Assembly (NCBI RefSeq): GCF_003852315.1
Contig: NZ_CP027762.1
Location: forward strand, 1,593,501 to 1,657,500
Direction of reading: 5' to 3'
Length of the DNA stretch: 64,000 bases
Origin: Pseudomonas sp. LBUM920
Lineage (GTDB): Bacteria > Pseudomonadota > Gammaproteobacteria > Pseudomonadales > Pseudomonadaceae
A model generated the notes under the pieces. It was not told the DNA's origin, did not search any database, and worked only from the letters and a program-made list of their open reading frames with translations. Position 1 is the stretch's first letter. Each line of letters starts with the position of its first letter. Positions 34,538 to 43,335 of the stretch are shown here, piece after piece. Both the position numbers and the translations under genes were made by a program.

Positions 34538-34978
34538 ATGGAATGCTCTTTGATCAAACGTGTGTGCTTGTTCTTATTGTGGGTGGGTGGCGTTGCGCAA
34601 GCGAATGCGGAACAGGGCTGTCCCTACCCCTCATCGGTCAAGTACGTGAGCGGCTATTTTCAAGCGTCGGATAAACAGTCTCATTGGCGAAGCCCGAAGG
34701 TCGACGCCAATGACTTCGCGGATCGGTTTATCGGTGCGCTCTTCACCCCCGGCAAGGGCCAGGATCGCGAGAACGGCTTCCTGGACCGCTGCGTTTATCT
34801 GATGGGCAGCGGGCGAAGCCTGGCGTTGCGGTATGACATGCCGGGGGCCCTCAGCACGATGTCGCTGACCAAGTCCCTGCACTGGGAACTCGCCACCGAT
34901 CCACTCAAGCAAGACGTCTACATTTGCCAGGACAGCCAGCCGGACAATTGTGCATTTACGGTCGGGCGCCTGAATTGA
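34538..34978 (+). CDS. Small exported protein (DUF3757-like)
   Basis: 146-aa protein with an N-terminal signal peptide ending near residue 24 (AQANAEQ). Four cysteines remain in the mature part (GCPYPSSV, LDRCVYL, VYICQ, DNCAF), suggesting two disulfides. The body resembles DUF3757 proteins of Pseudomonas (W-rich strand, FIGALFTPGKGQ, SGRSLALRYD), an assignment made from memory. It is transcribed toward the convergent enoyl-CoA hydratase-family gene, stopping 8 bp before its end. Confidence 0.7.
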   Translation: MECSLIKRVCLFLLWVGGVAQANAEQGCPYPSSVKYVSGYFQASDKQSHWRSPKVDANDFADRFIGALFTPGKGQDRENGFLDRCVYLMGSGRSLALRYDMPGALSTMSLTKSLHWELATDPLKQDVYICQDSQPDNCAFTVGRLN

Positions 34979-34985
34979 TCGCCTG

Positions 34986-36098
34986 TCAGTAGTCGGACAA
35001 GTCTGCCAGAGGGTGCCTGCCTTCCCACACCTTGGTGAAGTGCGCCTGCACCACAGCCTCCGGCACCGTGTTGATATCGGGCCAATGCCAGTGGGGTTGC
35101 TGGTCCTTGTCGATCAAGCGTGCGCGTACGCCTTCGGCAAATTCCGGGTGACGGCAGCAATTGAGGCTCATGGTGTATTCCATCTGGAAGACCTCGGCCA
35201 ATGACAAGTGCCGGGCGCGCTCGACCTGTTCCCACACCAGATGCGCCGTCAGCGGGCAACCTTCGGCCAGCGTCTTGCCGGCACGGCTGAACAGCGGGTC
35301 GGCGTGGTCGCGCAGCAGGTTCAGGGCGCGCCAGGCACAGCGCACATCGCCCACATCCAACCATTCATCAATCTGTGCGCGACGGGGCAGCCATTGCGCC
35401 TCCGGCTGCTGGCTGACGGCTTCCTGGGCCAGTGCCTTGAGCAGGCTGTTGAGCTGCATCGCGGTCTGTTCCTGCCAGTTCAGTTGCAGCAGGCCTTCGA
35501 TCAGTTCGTCTTGCTGGTCATCGCGCAGGAAACGGTCGGCCAGGCCCAGGTCCACTGCATCGCGGCCGTTCATATGCGCGCCGGTGAGGCCCAGGAATAA
35601 TCCCAGCTTGCCGGGCAAGCGTGACAGGAACCAGCTTGCGCCCACATCCGGGTACAGGCCGATGCTGATTTCGGGCATCGCCAAACGGCTGCTGGGGGTG
35701 ACGATGCGTATTGCTGCGCTTTGCAGCAGGCCCATGCCTCCGCCCAGCACATAGCCGTGGCCCCAGCAGATCAGCGGTTTCGGGTAGGTGTGCAGGCGAT
35801 AGTCGAGGCGGTATTCGGCCGCAAAAAAATCGGCGGCCAGTGCTGGCACAACGCCGGGCCGTTCACGGCAGGCCTCGGCCAGGCTGCGTACTTCACCGCC
35901 CGCGCAAAAGGCCTTTGGCCCGTTGCCGCGCAGCAGTACGCAGACAATATTCGGGTCTTTGGCCCACGCATCCAGACGTTCGGTCAGGGCCAGGATCATC
36001 GGCAAGGAAAGTGCGTTGAGCGATTTTTCAGCGTCCAGGCTGGCGATGCCAAGGCGGGCACCGTCGCTGCCGGTCAGCTCTTCGAAGTGCAGGTTCAT
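34986..36098 (-). CDS. Enoyl-CoA hydratase/isomerase family, 3-hydroxyisobutyryl-CoA hydrolase-like
   Basis: 370-aa crotonase-fold enzyme with the extended C-terminal ECH_2 region typical of 3-hydroxyisobutyryl-CoA hydrolases of valine degradation. Oxyanion-hole segments are KAFCAGGEVRSL and GHGYVLGGGMGLLQ. The catalytic Glu lies in LAMPEISIGLYPDVGASWFL (shortened motif: MPEISIGLYPD). The C-terminus ends LADLSDY. No other valine-pathway genes adjoin it, so substrate remains inferred. Confidence 0.87.
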   Translation of the reverse strand: MNLHFEELTGSDGARLGIASLDAEKSLNALSLPMILALTERLDAWAKDPNIVCVLLRGNGPKAFCAGGEVRSLAEACRERPGVVPALAADFFAAEYRLDYRLHTYPKPLICWGHGYVLGGGMGLLQSAAIRIVTPSSRLAMPEISIGLYPDVGASWFLSRLPGKLGLFLGLTGAHMNGRDAVDLGLADRFLRDDQQDELIEGLLQLNWQEQTAMQLNSLLKALAQEAVSQQPEAQWLPRRAQIDEWLDVGDVRCAWRALNLLRDHADPLFSRAGKTLAEGCPLTAHLVWEQVERARHLSLAEVFQMEYTMSLNCCRHPEFAEGVRARLIDKDQQPHWHWPDINTVPEAVVQAHFTKVWEGRHPLADLSDY

Positions 36099-36234
36099 CG
36101 TGACCTCAATCGAGAAAGTGAAGGATCAGTATGATCGGTTCAACGGAAAGTGCCGGTGGTGTGTCAGATCAATTGACAAGCGGGGCCTGCTTTCCTAGGG
36201 TTCGCCCATTCTTTTTCTACGCGACGAACACACC

Positions 36235-36927
36235 ATGACCGAAGGCGACCGTATCAAACTCGAACCCAGCTGGAAACACGCCCTGCGGGATGAGTTCGAG
36301 CAGCCCTACATGGCCCAACTGCGCGAGTTCCTGCGCCAGGAACACGCCGCTGGCAAAGAGATTTACCCGCCAGGCCCGCTGATTTTCAATGCGCTCAACT
36401 CAACGCCTTTGGACAAGGTCAAAGTGGTAATTCTGGGCCAGGACCCGTACCACGGGCCCGGTCAGGCCCACGGGTTGTGCTTCTCGGTGCAGCCGGGCGT
36501 GCCGACGCCGCCCTCGCTGGTCAATATTTACAAAGAACTCAAGCGCGACTTGAACATCGATATTCCCAACCACGGTTGTCTGCAAAGCTGGGCGGATCAG
36601 GGCGTGCTGATGCTCAACACCACCATGACCGTTGAGCGCGCCAATGCCAACGCCCATGCGGGCAAGGGCTGGCAGTTCTTCACGGATCGGATTATCGAGG
36701 TGGTCAGTGAACATCAGCCGCACCTGGTGTTCCTGCTGTGGGGCGCCCATGCGCAAAGCAAGCAGAAGCTGGTGGACGCGACCAAGCACCTGGTACTGAC
36801 GTCGGTGCACCCGTCACCGTTGTCGGCGTATCGCGGGTTCCTGGGCTGCGGGCATTTCAGCCGTACCAATAAATTTCTTGAGCAGAATGGCGAGACGCCG
36901 ATTGAGTGGCGGTTGCCGCCACTCTAA
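36235..36927 (+). CDS. ung: Uracil-DNA glycosylase
   Basis: 230-aa family 1 UDG that removes uracil from DNA. The water-activating loop GQDPYHG has catalytic Asp70, and the DNA-intercalation loop HPSPLSAYRGF has His192. The central FLLWGAHAQ segment and the uracil-binding FNALN are present. It is divergent from the hydratase-family gene. Its position near opdH-tct matches the arrangement I recall for P. aeruginosa (ung about PA0750). Confidence 0.97.
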   Translation: MTEGDRIKLEPSWKHALRDEFEQPYMAQLREFLRQEHAAGKEIYPPGPLIFNALNSTPLDKVKVVILGQDPYHGPGQAHGLCFSVQPGVPTPPSLVNIYKELKRDLNIDIPNHGCLQSWADQGVLMLNTTMTVERANANAHAGKGWQFFTDRIIEVVSEHQPHLVFLLWGAHAQSKQKLVDATKHLVLTSVHPSPLSAYRGFLGCGHFSRTNKFLEQNGETPIEWRLPPL

Positions 36928-36943
36928 AGGTTAACCGCAACCC

Positions 36944-37037
36944 AATGTGGGAGCTGGCTTGCCTGCGATGACGATCTGTCAGCCGATATATTTATTGACT
37001 GAACCACCGCTATCGCAGGCAAGCCAGCTCCCACATT
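36944..37037. repeat. REPIN with near-perfect arms
   Basis: AATGTGGGAGCTGGCTTGCC on the left and GGCAAGCCAGCTCCCACATT on the right pair perfectly over about 26 bp around a loop of about 45 bp. It is the least degenerate copy in this window and lies between convergent ung and abrB-family genes. Confidence 0.9.
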
Positions 37038-37053
37038 GGAATTTTGTGAAGGC

Positions 37054-38091
37054 TTAGATTTTTTCCGGCTGACGGTTCCAGTGCCGGAACAACGGCTCCG
37101 CCAGAAACAGCACAAACAACAAGCGCATCACCTGCATCGCCGTCACCAACGGCACCGACAGTTGCAGGGTTTCGGCCGTCAGGCTCATTTCAGCAATACC
37201 GCCCGGCATCATGCCCAGCGTGAGTGAGCGTAAGTCCAGATGTGTCAATGCACTCAAGCCCACCGCCGCCAACGTCGCCAGCGCCATGGTCAACGCCGTG
37301 CCTAGCAGCGTACGCGCCATGAACGACGGTGCACGGCGAAAGAACTGACGGTTGAAGTGGCAGCCCAAACCGCTGCCGATCAGCCATTGGCCGATCTGGC
37401 TGCCGCCATCGGGCAGGCCGATGTGCAAATCCCACACAACACTGGCGGTCGCACTGACCAACAGCGGGCCGAACAGCCACGGGTTGGGCTGACGCAAACG
37501 CTGCCAGCCCCAGGCCACCAGCGCCCCAAGCGGAAACAGCAGCGCCAGCCACGCCCAGTTCACCGGCGCCGGATGAAACTGCGGCGCGCCGCCTTCCAGC
37601 ACGTACTTGAAGATCGCCGGCACACACAACACCACCACCAGCACACGCAGACTTTGCCCGGCCGCGACACGGCTGAGCACCGCGCCATTGCGTGCGCCGA
37701 GGTTGACCATCTCACCGGAACCGCCCGGCATGCTGGAGAAGAACGCGGTGGCGCGGTCTTCCCCACTGCGGCGCATCAACCACACGCCGACAATGCTCGA
37801 CAGGCTGGTGATCAGCGCGCCGAAGAAGATCAGGCCGAAGTGGCTCATGACTTGCTCGATCACCACCGGGGTGAAGTGCAGCCCGATACCGATGCCCACC
37901 ACCCATTGGCCGCATTTGCGCCCGCCGGGAATCTCCGCCAGTTGCCATGGCGTGAGGCAGCGCACCAGGATAATTGCCAGCAACGAGCCGACCATATAAG
38001 GCAAAGGCCAGCCGACGAGGCTGGCCAGGTAACCGCCGGCCAGGCCGACCAGCGGTGTTGCCCACCATTGCTTAAAGGTGACCTCAGACAT
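37054..38091 (-). CDS. AbrB family membrane protein
   Basis: 345-aa inner-membrane protein of the AbrB (PF05145) duplication family, once linked to ammonia-monooxygenase-like annotation. It has about ten helices in two repeats, each with the motif PGG (FFSSMPGGSGEMV and LGMMPGGIAEMSL). The start at 38091 overlaps the end of tctA by 8 bp, so it is the last gene of the tricarboxylate operon; an upstream frame extension lies inside tctA. A role in transport is inferred from context only. Confidence 0.88.
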   Translation of the reverse strand: MSEVTFKQWWATPLVGLAGGYLASLVGWPLPYMVGSLLAIILVRCLTPWQLAEIPGGRKCGQWVVGIGIGLHFTPVVIEQVMSHFGLIFFGALITSLSSIVGVWLMRRSGEDRATAFFSSMPGGSGEMVNLGARNGAVLSRVAAGQSLRVLVVVLCVPAIFKYVLEGGAPQFHPAPVNWAWLALLFPLGALVAWGWQRLRQPNPWLFGPLLVSATASVVWDLHIGLPDGGSQIGQWLIGSGLGCHFNRQFFRRAPSFMARTLLGTALTMALATLAAVGLSALTHLDLRSLTLGMMPGGIAEMSLTAETLQLSVPLVTAMQVMRLLFVLFLAEPLFRHWNRQPEKI

Positions 38092-39598
38092 CGGCCAGGG
38101 CACGACGCTGGAGGGCACGTTTGCGGTAGATGCGCACCAGCGGGAAAGCCAGCATCAGCGCGGTCAGCACCCACACACCAAAGGTGATCGGGCTGGACCA
38201 GAGGATGTCCAGCGCGCCGTTGGAAATCGACAGCGCGCGGCGCAGGTTCTGCTCCATCAGGCCGCCGAGGATGAAGCCCAGCAGCACGGGCGACAGCGGG
38301 AAGTCCAGCTTGCGCAGGATGTAGCCGAAGATGCCGATGCCGACCATCAGGAACAGGTCGAAGGTGGTGGCGTGAACCGCGTACACACCAATCGCGGTGA
38401 TGATCGCGATCACCGGCACCAGCGCCCAGTTCGGCACGGCGAGGATGCGCGTGAAGATGCGGATCATCGGGATGTTGAGGATCACCAGCATGATGTTGGC
38501 GATAAACAGCGACGCGATCAGGCCCCAGACGATGTCCGGTTGCTGTTGGAACAGCAGCGGGCCAGGGGTGATGTTGTACAGCGACAATGCGCCAATCATC
38601 ACAGCGGTGGTGCCTGAACCGGGTACGCCGAGGGTCAGCATCGGCACCAGCGCGCCGCAGGCGGAGGCGCCGATTGCGGTTTCCGGAGCGGCGAGGCCGC
38701 GCATGTCGCCCTGGCCGAATTTACCGCTGGCACCCGCCAGGCGTTTTTCGGTCATGTAGGCAACGGCCGAGGCGAGCGTCGCGCCGGCACCCGGCAACAC
38801 GCCCATGATGAAACCCAGCAGGCCGCAACGGATGTTAACCACGAAGACTGCAGACGCTTCCTTCAGGTTGAACATCATTCGTCCGGTGGCTTTTACCGCT
38901 TCCTGGCCGCGGTGGGTTTTTTCCAGCAGCAACAGGATTTCGCTGATGGAGAACAAACCCAGGACCAATACGACAAACTGGATGCCGTCGGTGAGGTGGA
39001 TGTTGTCGCCGGTAAAACGGTACACGCCGCTGTTGGCGTCGATGCCGACGGCTGAAAGGAACAGGCCGATCAGTGCCGCCACAAAGGTCTTCAGCGGTTT
39101 GTCTCCTGCCATGCCGCCGAGGCAGACAATCGCGAACACCATCAGTACGAAATATTCCGCCGGGCCGAAGGCAATCGCCCATTTGGCCAGCAGCGGCGCA
39201 AACAGCACCATGCCGCAGGTGGCAATGAACGCGCCGATGAACGAACTCCACGCCGACAACGACAGTGCCACACCGGCCAGGCCTTTGCGGGCCATCGGGT
39301 AGCCGTCGAGGGTGGTCATTACGGTGGACGCTTCGCCGGGAATGTTCAGCAGGATCGAGCTGATGCGGCCGCCGTATTCGCAGCCCAGGTAGACGGCAGC
39401 GAGCAGGATCAAGGCTGATTCCGGCGGCAGACCCAGGGCGAACGCGATGGGGATCAGCAGGGCTACGCCGTTGATCGGGCCCAGGCCCGGCAGCAGGCCG
39501 ACCACGGTGCCGATCAAGGTGCCGCACAGGGCGGTCACCAGGTTGTAAGGGGTCAGTGCAACGCCGAAGCCCTGGCCCAAATAGCTGAACGTATCCAT
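38084..39598 (-). CDS. tctA: Tripartite tricarboxylate transporter large membrane subunit TctA
   Basis: 504-aa twelve-helix subunit forming the translocation path for citrate-type acids with TctB and the periplasmic binder TctC. Family motifs are LCGTLIGTVVGLLPGLGPINGVALL (shortened: VGLLPGLGPING), YLGCEYGGRISSILLNIPGE and the repeat-2 FIMGVLPGAGATLAS. The start ATG follows the tctB stop almost directly (1 bp); 26 open codons upstream lie in tctB. Uptake is driven by the cation gradient. Confidence 0.96.
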   Translation of the reverse strand: MDTFSYLGQGFGVALTPYNLVTALCGTLIGTVVGLLPGLGPINGVALLIPIAFALGLPPESALILLAAVYLGCEYGGRISSILLNIPGEASTVMTTLDGYPMARKGLAGVALSLSAWSSFIGAFIATCGMVLFAPLLAKWAIAFGPAEYFVLMVFAIVCLGGMAGDKPLKTFVAALIGLFLSAVGIDANSGVYRFTGDNIHLTDGIQFVVLVLGLFSISEILLLLEKTHRGQEAVKATGRMMFNLKEASAVFVVNIRCGLLGFIMGVLPGAGATLASAVAYMTEKRLAGASGKFGQGDMRGLAAPETAIGASACGALVPMLTLGVPGSGTTAVMIGALSLYNITPGPLLFQQQPDIVWGLIASLFIANIMLVILNIPMIRIFTRILAVPNWALVPVIAIITAIGVYAVHATTFDLFLMVGIGIFGYILRKLDFPLSPVLLGFILGGLMEQNLRRALSISNGALDILWSSPITFGVWVLTALMLAFPLVRIYRKRALQRRALADV

Positions 39599-39599
39599 A

Positions 39600-40058
39600 T
39601 CAGTTCTCCAGAACTTCAAGCAGGCCGAGGGGCAGCGGTACATCCATGGCTTTGTCGAACAGCAGGTAAAGACCAATGGCCATCAGCGTGACGATCACCA
39701 CGCTCGGCACCCAGCGGCCGCCATAAAGGCGCGCCATCGGAATGCCGATCAGCATGCTGCTGAGGATGAAGCCCAGAGCCTCGAACGTGCCGGCAAACAC
39801 GATCAGCAGCGCCACGCAGATGCCGATCTTGATCAGCGTGTCGCGGTCCAGGGCCGGTTCTTCTTCGGTGTGCTTGGTGGGCTGTGGGCGAAACAGCATG
39901 TAGATCAGGCCCAGGCTCATCAGCCCGAGCATCAGCAGCGGGTAGGCGCGAGGCCCGACCGGCTCGTAGGAAAACGCCGCCTGATACGGCCATGCCATCA
40001 GCGCGAGGCCGGCGCAGACCAGCAGCATCACTGAGGCGAAAATGCGTTGTAAGAGCAT
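39600..40058 (-). CDS. tctB: Tripartite tricarboxylate transporter small membrane subunit TctB
   Basis: 152-aa membrane subunit with four predicted helices, two at each end around a charged central loop (FRPQPTKHTEEEPALDRD). Members are poorly conserved apart from the YPLLMLGLMSL and LGFILSSMLIGIPMARLYGGR segments seen here. It lies between tctC and tctA, as in other tct operons. Confidence 0.93.
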   Translation of the reverse strand: MLLQRIFASVMLLVCAGLALMAWPYQAAFSYEPVGPRAYPLLMLGLMSLGLIYMLFRPQPTKHTEEEPALDRDTLIKIGICVALLIVFAGTFEALGFILSSMLIGIPMARLYGGRWVPSVVIVTLMAIGLYLLFDKAMDVPLPLGLLEVLEN

Positions 40059-40070
40059 GTGAAACTCCTG

Positions 40071-40101
40071 GGCCGCGCCGCCCGTCGAGGAGGGCGCGGC
40101 C
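40071..40101 (-). other. Intercistronic hairpin between tctC and tctB
   Basis: GGCCGCGCC and GGCGCGGCC form a 9-bp GC stem with no T-run. Such a hairpin can stabilise the upstream tctC message, in keeping with the greater need for a periplasmic binding protein than for membrane subunits. Confidence 0.5.
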
Positions 40102-40118
40102 GTGCGAAAGCGAGGCGA

Positions 40119-41102
40119 TTACTGGATCAGGCCGAACTCTTTGGCCAGCACTTTGTAGTCAGCCACCTGTTTCTTCACGTAGGTGTCCAGCTCCGGGCCG
40201 GTCATGGCGAACGGGAACAGCTCGCGCTGGTCACGCAGCTTGGCGAACTCTTCGGAGGCCAGCAGTTTGTCGAACGCTTCTTTCCACCACGCGTAATCGG
40301 CATCGCTGACTTTTGGCCCGAGGTAGAAGCCGCGTACCACCGGCCAGACGATGTCGTAGCCTTGCTCCTTGGCGGTCGGAATGTTCTTCATTTCCGGCTC
40401 GTCCAGGCGCTTTTCGGCAAACACGGCGAGCAGGCGCATGTCGCCGCTGAGGATGTGCGGCATGGAGTCGGAGATGTCGGTGCTGCCCACCTGGATATGA
40501 CCGCCGAGCAGTGCGGTGGCGATTTCACCGCCGCCTTCGAGTGCCACGTAACGCAGGTCGCGCGGGTTGATCCCGGCAGCCTTGGCGATCAGTGCGGTTT
40601 GCATCCAGTCCTGGCTGCCGACGGTGCCGCCAGAACCGATGACGACGCTGCCCGGATCTTTCTTCAGGGCTTTGACCAAATCGTCGAGCGTCTTGTAGGG
40701 CGAATCGGCTTTCACCGCGATGGCTCCGTAGCTGGTGCCGACGGCCGCCAACCAACGCACGGCGCTTTCATCAAAGCGGCCGAACTTGCCCTGGGCCAGG
40801 TTCAGCAGCGAACCGCTGGACCACGCTACCAGCGTGCCAGCGTCCGCCGGGCGTTGGGCGACCACCGCGTTATAGGCCACCGCGCCCACGCCGCCTGGCA
40901 TGTAGGTGACGCGCATCGGCTTGCTCAGCAACTTTTCGTTGACCAGCGCGCTTTGCGCCAGTTTGCAGGTCAGGTCAAAGCCACCGCCGGGCGAGGCCGG
41001 GGCGATGCACTCCGGGCGTTTGGGTTCGTCGGCGGCCAGCAGTTGGCCGGCGAACAGCATGCAGCCGGCGGCGAGGGCCAATTTACGCAGTGAATAGGTC
41101 AT
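40119..41102 (-). CDS. tctC: Tricarboxylate-binding periplasmic protein TctC
   Basis: 327-aa Bug/TctC-family solute receptor. The signal peptide ends near residue 23 (GQLLAADEP). Family landmarks are the CIAPASPGGGFDLTCKLAQ loop that cradles the carboxylate, MRVTYMPGGVGAVAYN, and VVIGSGGTVGSQDW. It delivers citrate, isocitrate or cis-aconitate to TctAB. A Crc/Hfq-type motif lies just before its ribosome-binding site. Confidence 0.96.
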   Translation of the reverse strand: MTYSLRKLALAAGCMLFAGQLLAADEPKRPECIAPASPGGGFDLTCKLAQSALVNEKLLSKPMRVTYMPGGVGAVAYNAVVAQRPADAGTLVAWSSGSLLNLAQGKFGRFDESAVRWLAAVGTSYGAIAVKADSPYKTLDDLVKALKKDPGSVVIGSGGTVGSQDWMQTALIAKAAGINPRDLRYVALEGGGEIATALLGGHIQVGSTDISDSMPHILSGDMRLLAVFAEKRLDEPEMKNIPTAKEQGYDIVWPVVRGFYLGPKVSDADYAWWKEAFDKLLASEEFAKLRDQRELFPFAMTGPELDTYVKKQVADYKVLAKEFGLIQ

Positions 41103-41116
41103 GGTTATCTCCTTCT

Positions 41117-41124
41117 TTGTTGTT
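41117..41124 (-). promoter_or_regulatory. Crc/Hfq CA motif before tctC
   Basis: On the minus strand the perfect motif AACAACAA is followed 4 nt later by GGAG, the tctC ribosome-binding site. The Hfq-Crc complex binds A-rich AANAANAA sequences to block translation of non-preferred carbon uptake genes. Confidence 0.65.
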
Positions 41125-41135
41125 ATGAGTTGCGA

Positions 41136-42428
41136 CTACCAAAGCGCAATGCTGTAGCTCACCAGCACACGCACTTCGTCGGCATCACGTGCCGAATAGT
41201 TGGAGCGGTAGGTGGCGTTACGCAGGCGCAGGGCGACATCCTTGAGCGTGCCGCTTTGCACCACGTAGCGGATCTCGCTGTTGCGCTCCCACTCCTTGCC
41301 GGTCTCGCCGTTGCGAAGCCTGATGTTGTCACCCGACAAATAACGGCTCATGAAACTCAGGCCGGGAATGCCCAACTTGGCGAAGTCATAGTCGTAGCGC
41401 GCCTGCCAGGAGCGCTCCTGTGCGCCGGCAAAGTCGTTGATCTGCACGAAGTTGACCAGGTACGGATCGCTGCCATCCACGTAGGGAAAGGCGCTGTCGC
41501 CGGACATGTGCTGGTAGCCGGCGCTGAGCTTATGGCCATTGAGGGCATAGCTGAACAGGCCGTTGAGGGATTTGTTGTCGATGTTGCCGCCACGGGCGCT
41601 GCCGGTGTCATCGCTGATGGCCAGGCGCAGGTCGGCGCCGAAAGTGCCGGGGCCCACTGGGCGTGAGGCCACCAGGCCAAGGAAGTGCTGGCGGTAGACG
41701 TCGTCGAGCTGGGCGAAGTGGTAGCTGCCGGTGATCTTGTCGGCGAACTTGTAGTCCGCACCGCCGAAATTGAAGTGCTTGCCGGTGGCGCCGCTGACGA
41801 AGCGGCTGTTTTTGTTGTTGAGGGCGATGTCTTCGTAGTGGGTGTCGTCGCGGTCTTTGGCTTTGTCGAGGCGGCCGCCGGTGAACACCAGGTTTTTGAA
41901 TTCTTTGGAGGTCAGCAGGCCGCCGTTGAAGGTCTGCGGCAGGATGCGCCCGTCGTTGGGTTTGAGGATCGGCAGTTCGGGGATCAGCGCGCCGATTTTC
42001 AGTTCGGTGGCGGAGATCTTCACTTTGCCGGTCAGGCCCAGCTTGGAGTATTCGTTGGCGGCGCGGCCGTCGTCGTGGGTCGGCAACAGGCCCGTGCCCG
42101 TGCGGTCGGGGCTGGAGTCGAGCTTGACCCCAAGCATGCCCAACGCATCCACGCCGAACCCGACAGTGCCATCGGTGTAGCCCGATTGCAGGTTGAGCAT
42201 GAACCCCTGGGCCCATTCGTCACGCTTGGATTGCTGGGCACTGGTACCGTCGCGAAAGTCGCGGTTGAAGTACATATTGCGGGTTTCGAGGGTGGCGCTG
42301 CTGTCTTCAAAGAAGGCGGCCTGGCTCAGTGGCGAAAAGCCGGCAAGGGCGGCGGCACTGGCAAGGGCGGTCTGGGCAAGGCGAGAAAAACGAACAGGCG
42401 GGCAAGCCTGTGGCTGTGTCGACAGCAT
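41136..42428 (-). CDS. opdH: OprD-family porin OpdH (tricarboxylate-specific)
   Basis: 430-aa outer-membrane 18-stranded channel. The signal peptide ends at about residue 37 (SPLSQAAFFED). OprD features include FFEDSSATLETRNMYFNRDFRD (shortened: LETRNMYFNRDF), EWAQGFMLNLQSGYT, GVDALGMLGVKLDSS, and the Arg-rich basic-ladder barrel. A terminal strand ends in aromatic Trp. It precedes tctCBA in the operon, as OpdH of P. aeruginosa does, where it takes up cis-aconitate/tricarboxylates. Confidence 0.93.
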   Translation of the reverse strand: MLSTQPQACPPVRFSRLAQTALASAAALAGFSPLSQAAFFEDSSATLETRNMYFNRDFRDGTSAQQSKRDEWAQGFMLNLQSGYTDGTVGFGVDALGMLGVKLDSSPDRTGTGLLPTHDDGRAANEYSKLGLTGKVKISATELKIGALIPELPILKPNDGRILPQTFNGGLLTSKEFKNLVFTGGRLDKAKDRDDTHYEDIALNNKNSRFVSGATGKHFNFGGADYKFADKITGSYHFAQLDDVYRQHFLGLVASRPVGPGTFGADLRLAISDDTGSARGGNIDNKSLNGLFSYALNGHKLSAGYQHMSGDSAFPYVDGSDPYLVNFVQINDFAGAQERSWQARYDYDFAKLGIPGLSFMSRYLSGDNIRLRNGETGKEWERNSEIRYVVQSGTLKDVALRLRNATYRSNYSARDADEVRVLVSYSIALW

Positions 42429-42442
42429 CGTTGTGTACTCCG

Positions 42443-42458
42443 TTATTGTTCTTATTTT
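42443..42458 (-). promoter_or_regulatory. Extended Crc/Hfq motif before opdH
   Basis: The minus-strand 5' leader AAAATAAGAACAATAA contains AATAAGAACAATAA, four consecutive AAN triplets and more, ending 2 nt before the GGAG ribosome-binding site of opdH. It fits strong Hfq-Crc repression sites (AANAANAA). Confidence 0.65.
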
Positions 42459-42663
42459 GGCGAAAACGCTTCGAGGCGTTTTTCTGGCACTACGGATCAG
42501 GTAGCTCGGCGGGCATAACCCACCGTGGCTGGATGCTAAAGGGCGAAGCTTTCACTAACCTTTCAGTTGCCTTTCAATGTTTTCGGGCTTCACAGGGCAG
42601 GCAGCGCCTGTAAACTGCCCCGCAAAGCGTGGCGTCGACCATGCCCGAATGAGGTGAAAATCC

Positions 42664-43335
42664 ATGCGTGTCCTCCTGGTTGAAGACCATTTGCAACTCG
42701 CTGAAAGTGTCGCCCAGGCGCTCAAGAGCACGGGTTTGACTGTCGACGTGTTGCACGATGGCGTGGCCGCTGACCTGGCCCTGAACAGTGAGGAATATGC
42801 GGTGGTGATCCTCGACGTGGGGCTGCCGCGCATGGACGGTTTTGAAGTGTTGGCGCGCCTGCGCGCGCGTGGGAAAAATCTGCCTGTATTGATGCTCACG
42901 GCACGCAGCGATGTGAAAGACCGCGTGCATGGCCTGAACCTGGGCGCCGATGACTACCTTGCCAAGCCGTTTGAATTGACCGAGCTGGAAGCGCGGGTCA
43001 AAGCGCTGTTGCGCCGCAGCGTCTTGGGGGGCGAGCGTCAGCAGGCGTGCGGCGTGCTGGTCTATGACCTGGATACCCGGCGTTTCACCGTGGGTGGCGA
43101 GCTGCTGACGTTGACTTCCCGCGAGCAGGCGGTGCTTGAAGCGCTGATCGCACGCCCTGGTCGCGTGATGAGCAAGGAGCAATTGGCGTCGCAGGTGTTC
43201 GGCCTGGATGAAGAGGCCAGCCCCGACGCCATCGAAATCTACGTGCACCGCCTGCGCAAGAAGCTCGACGGCCAGCCTATCGCCATCGTGACTTTCCGCG
43301 GCCTGGGCTACCTGCTGGAAGCCCGCGATGCATAA
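42664..43335 (+). CDS. tctD: Response regulator TctD
   Basis: 223-aa OmpR-family regulator. The receiver domain has the acidic pair Glu7-Asp8, phospho-acceptor Asp51 (VVILDVGLPRMDG), Thr79 and Lys101 (YLAKPF). The winged-helix output domain (about 125-220) contains SREQAVLEALIARPGRVMSKEQL (shortened) and the recognition helix DAIEIYVHRLRKKL. It activates the divergent opdH-tct operon on sensing tricarboxylates through TctE. It overlaps tctE by 8 bp. Confidence 0.95.
   Translation: MRVLLVEDHLQLAESVAQALKSTGLTVDVLHDGVAADLALNSEEYAVVILDVGLPRMDGFEVLARLRARGKNLPVLMLTARSDVKDRVHGLNLGADDYLAKPFELTELEARVKALLRRSVLGGERQQACGVLVYDLDTRRFTVGGELLTLTSREQAVLEALIARPGRVMSKEQLASQVFGLDEEASPDAIEIYVHRLRKKLDGQPIAIVTFRGLGYLLEARDA

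Noticed and set aside
40059..41093. 344-aa frame opposite tctC
   Set aside because: Mirror of the high-GC coding strand; the TctC receptor is clear on the minus strand.
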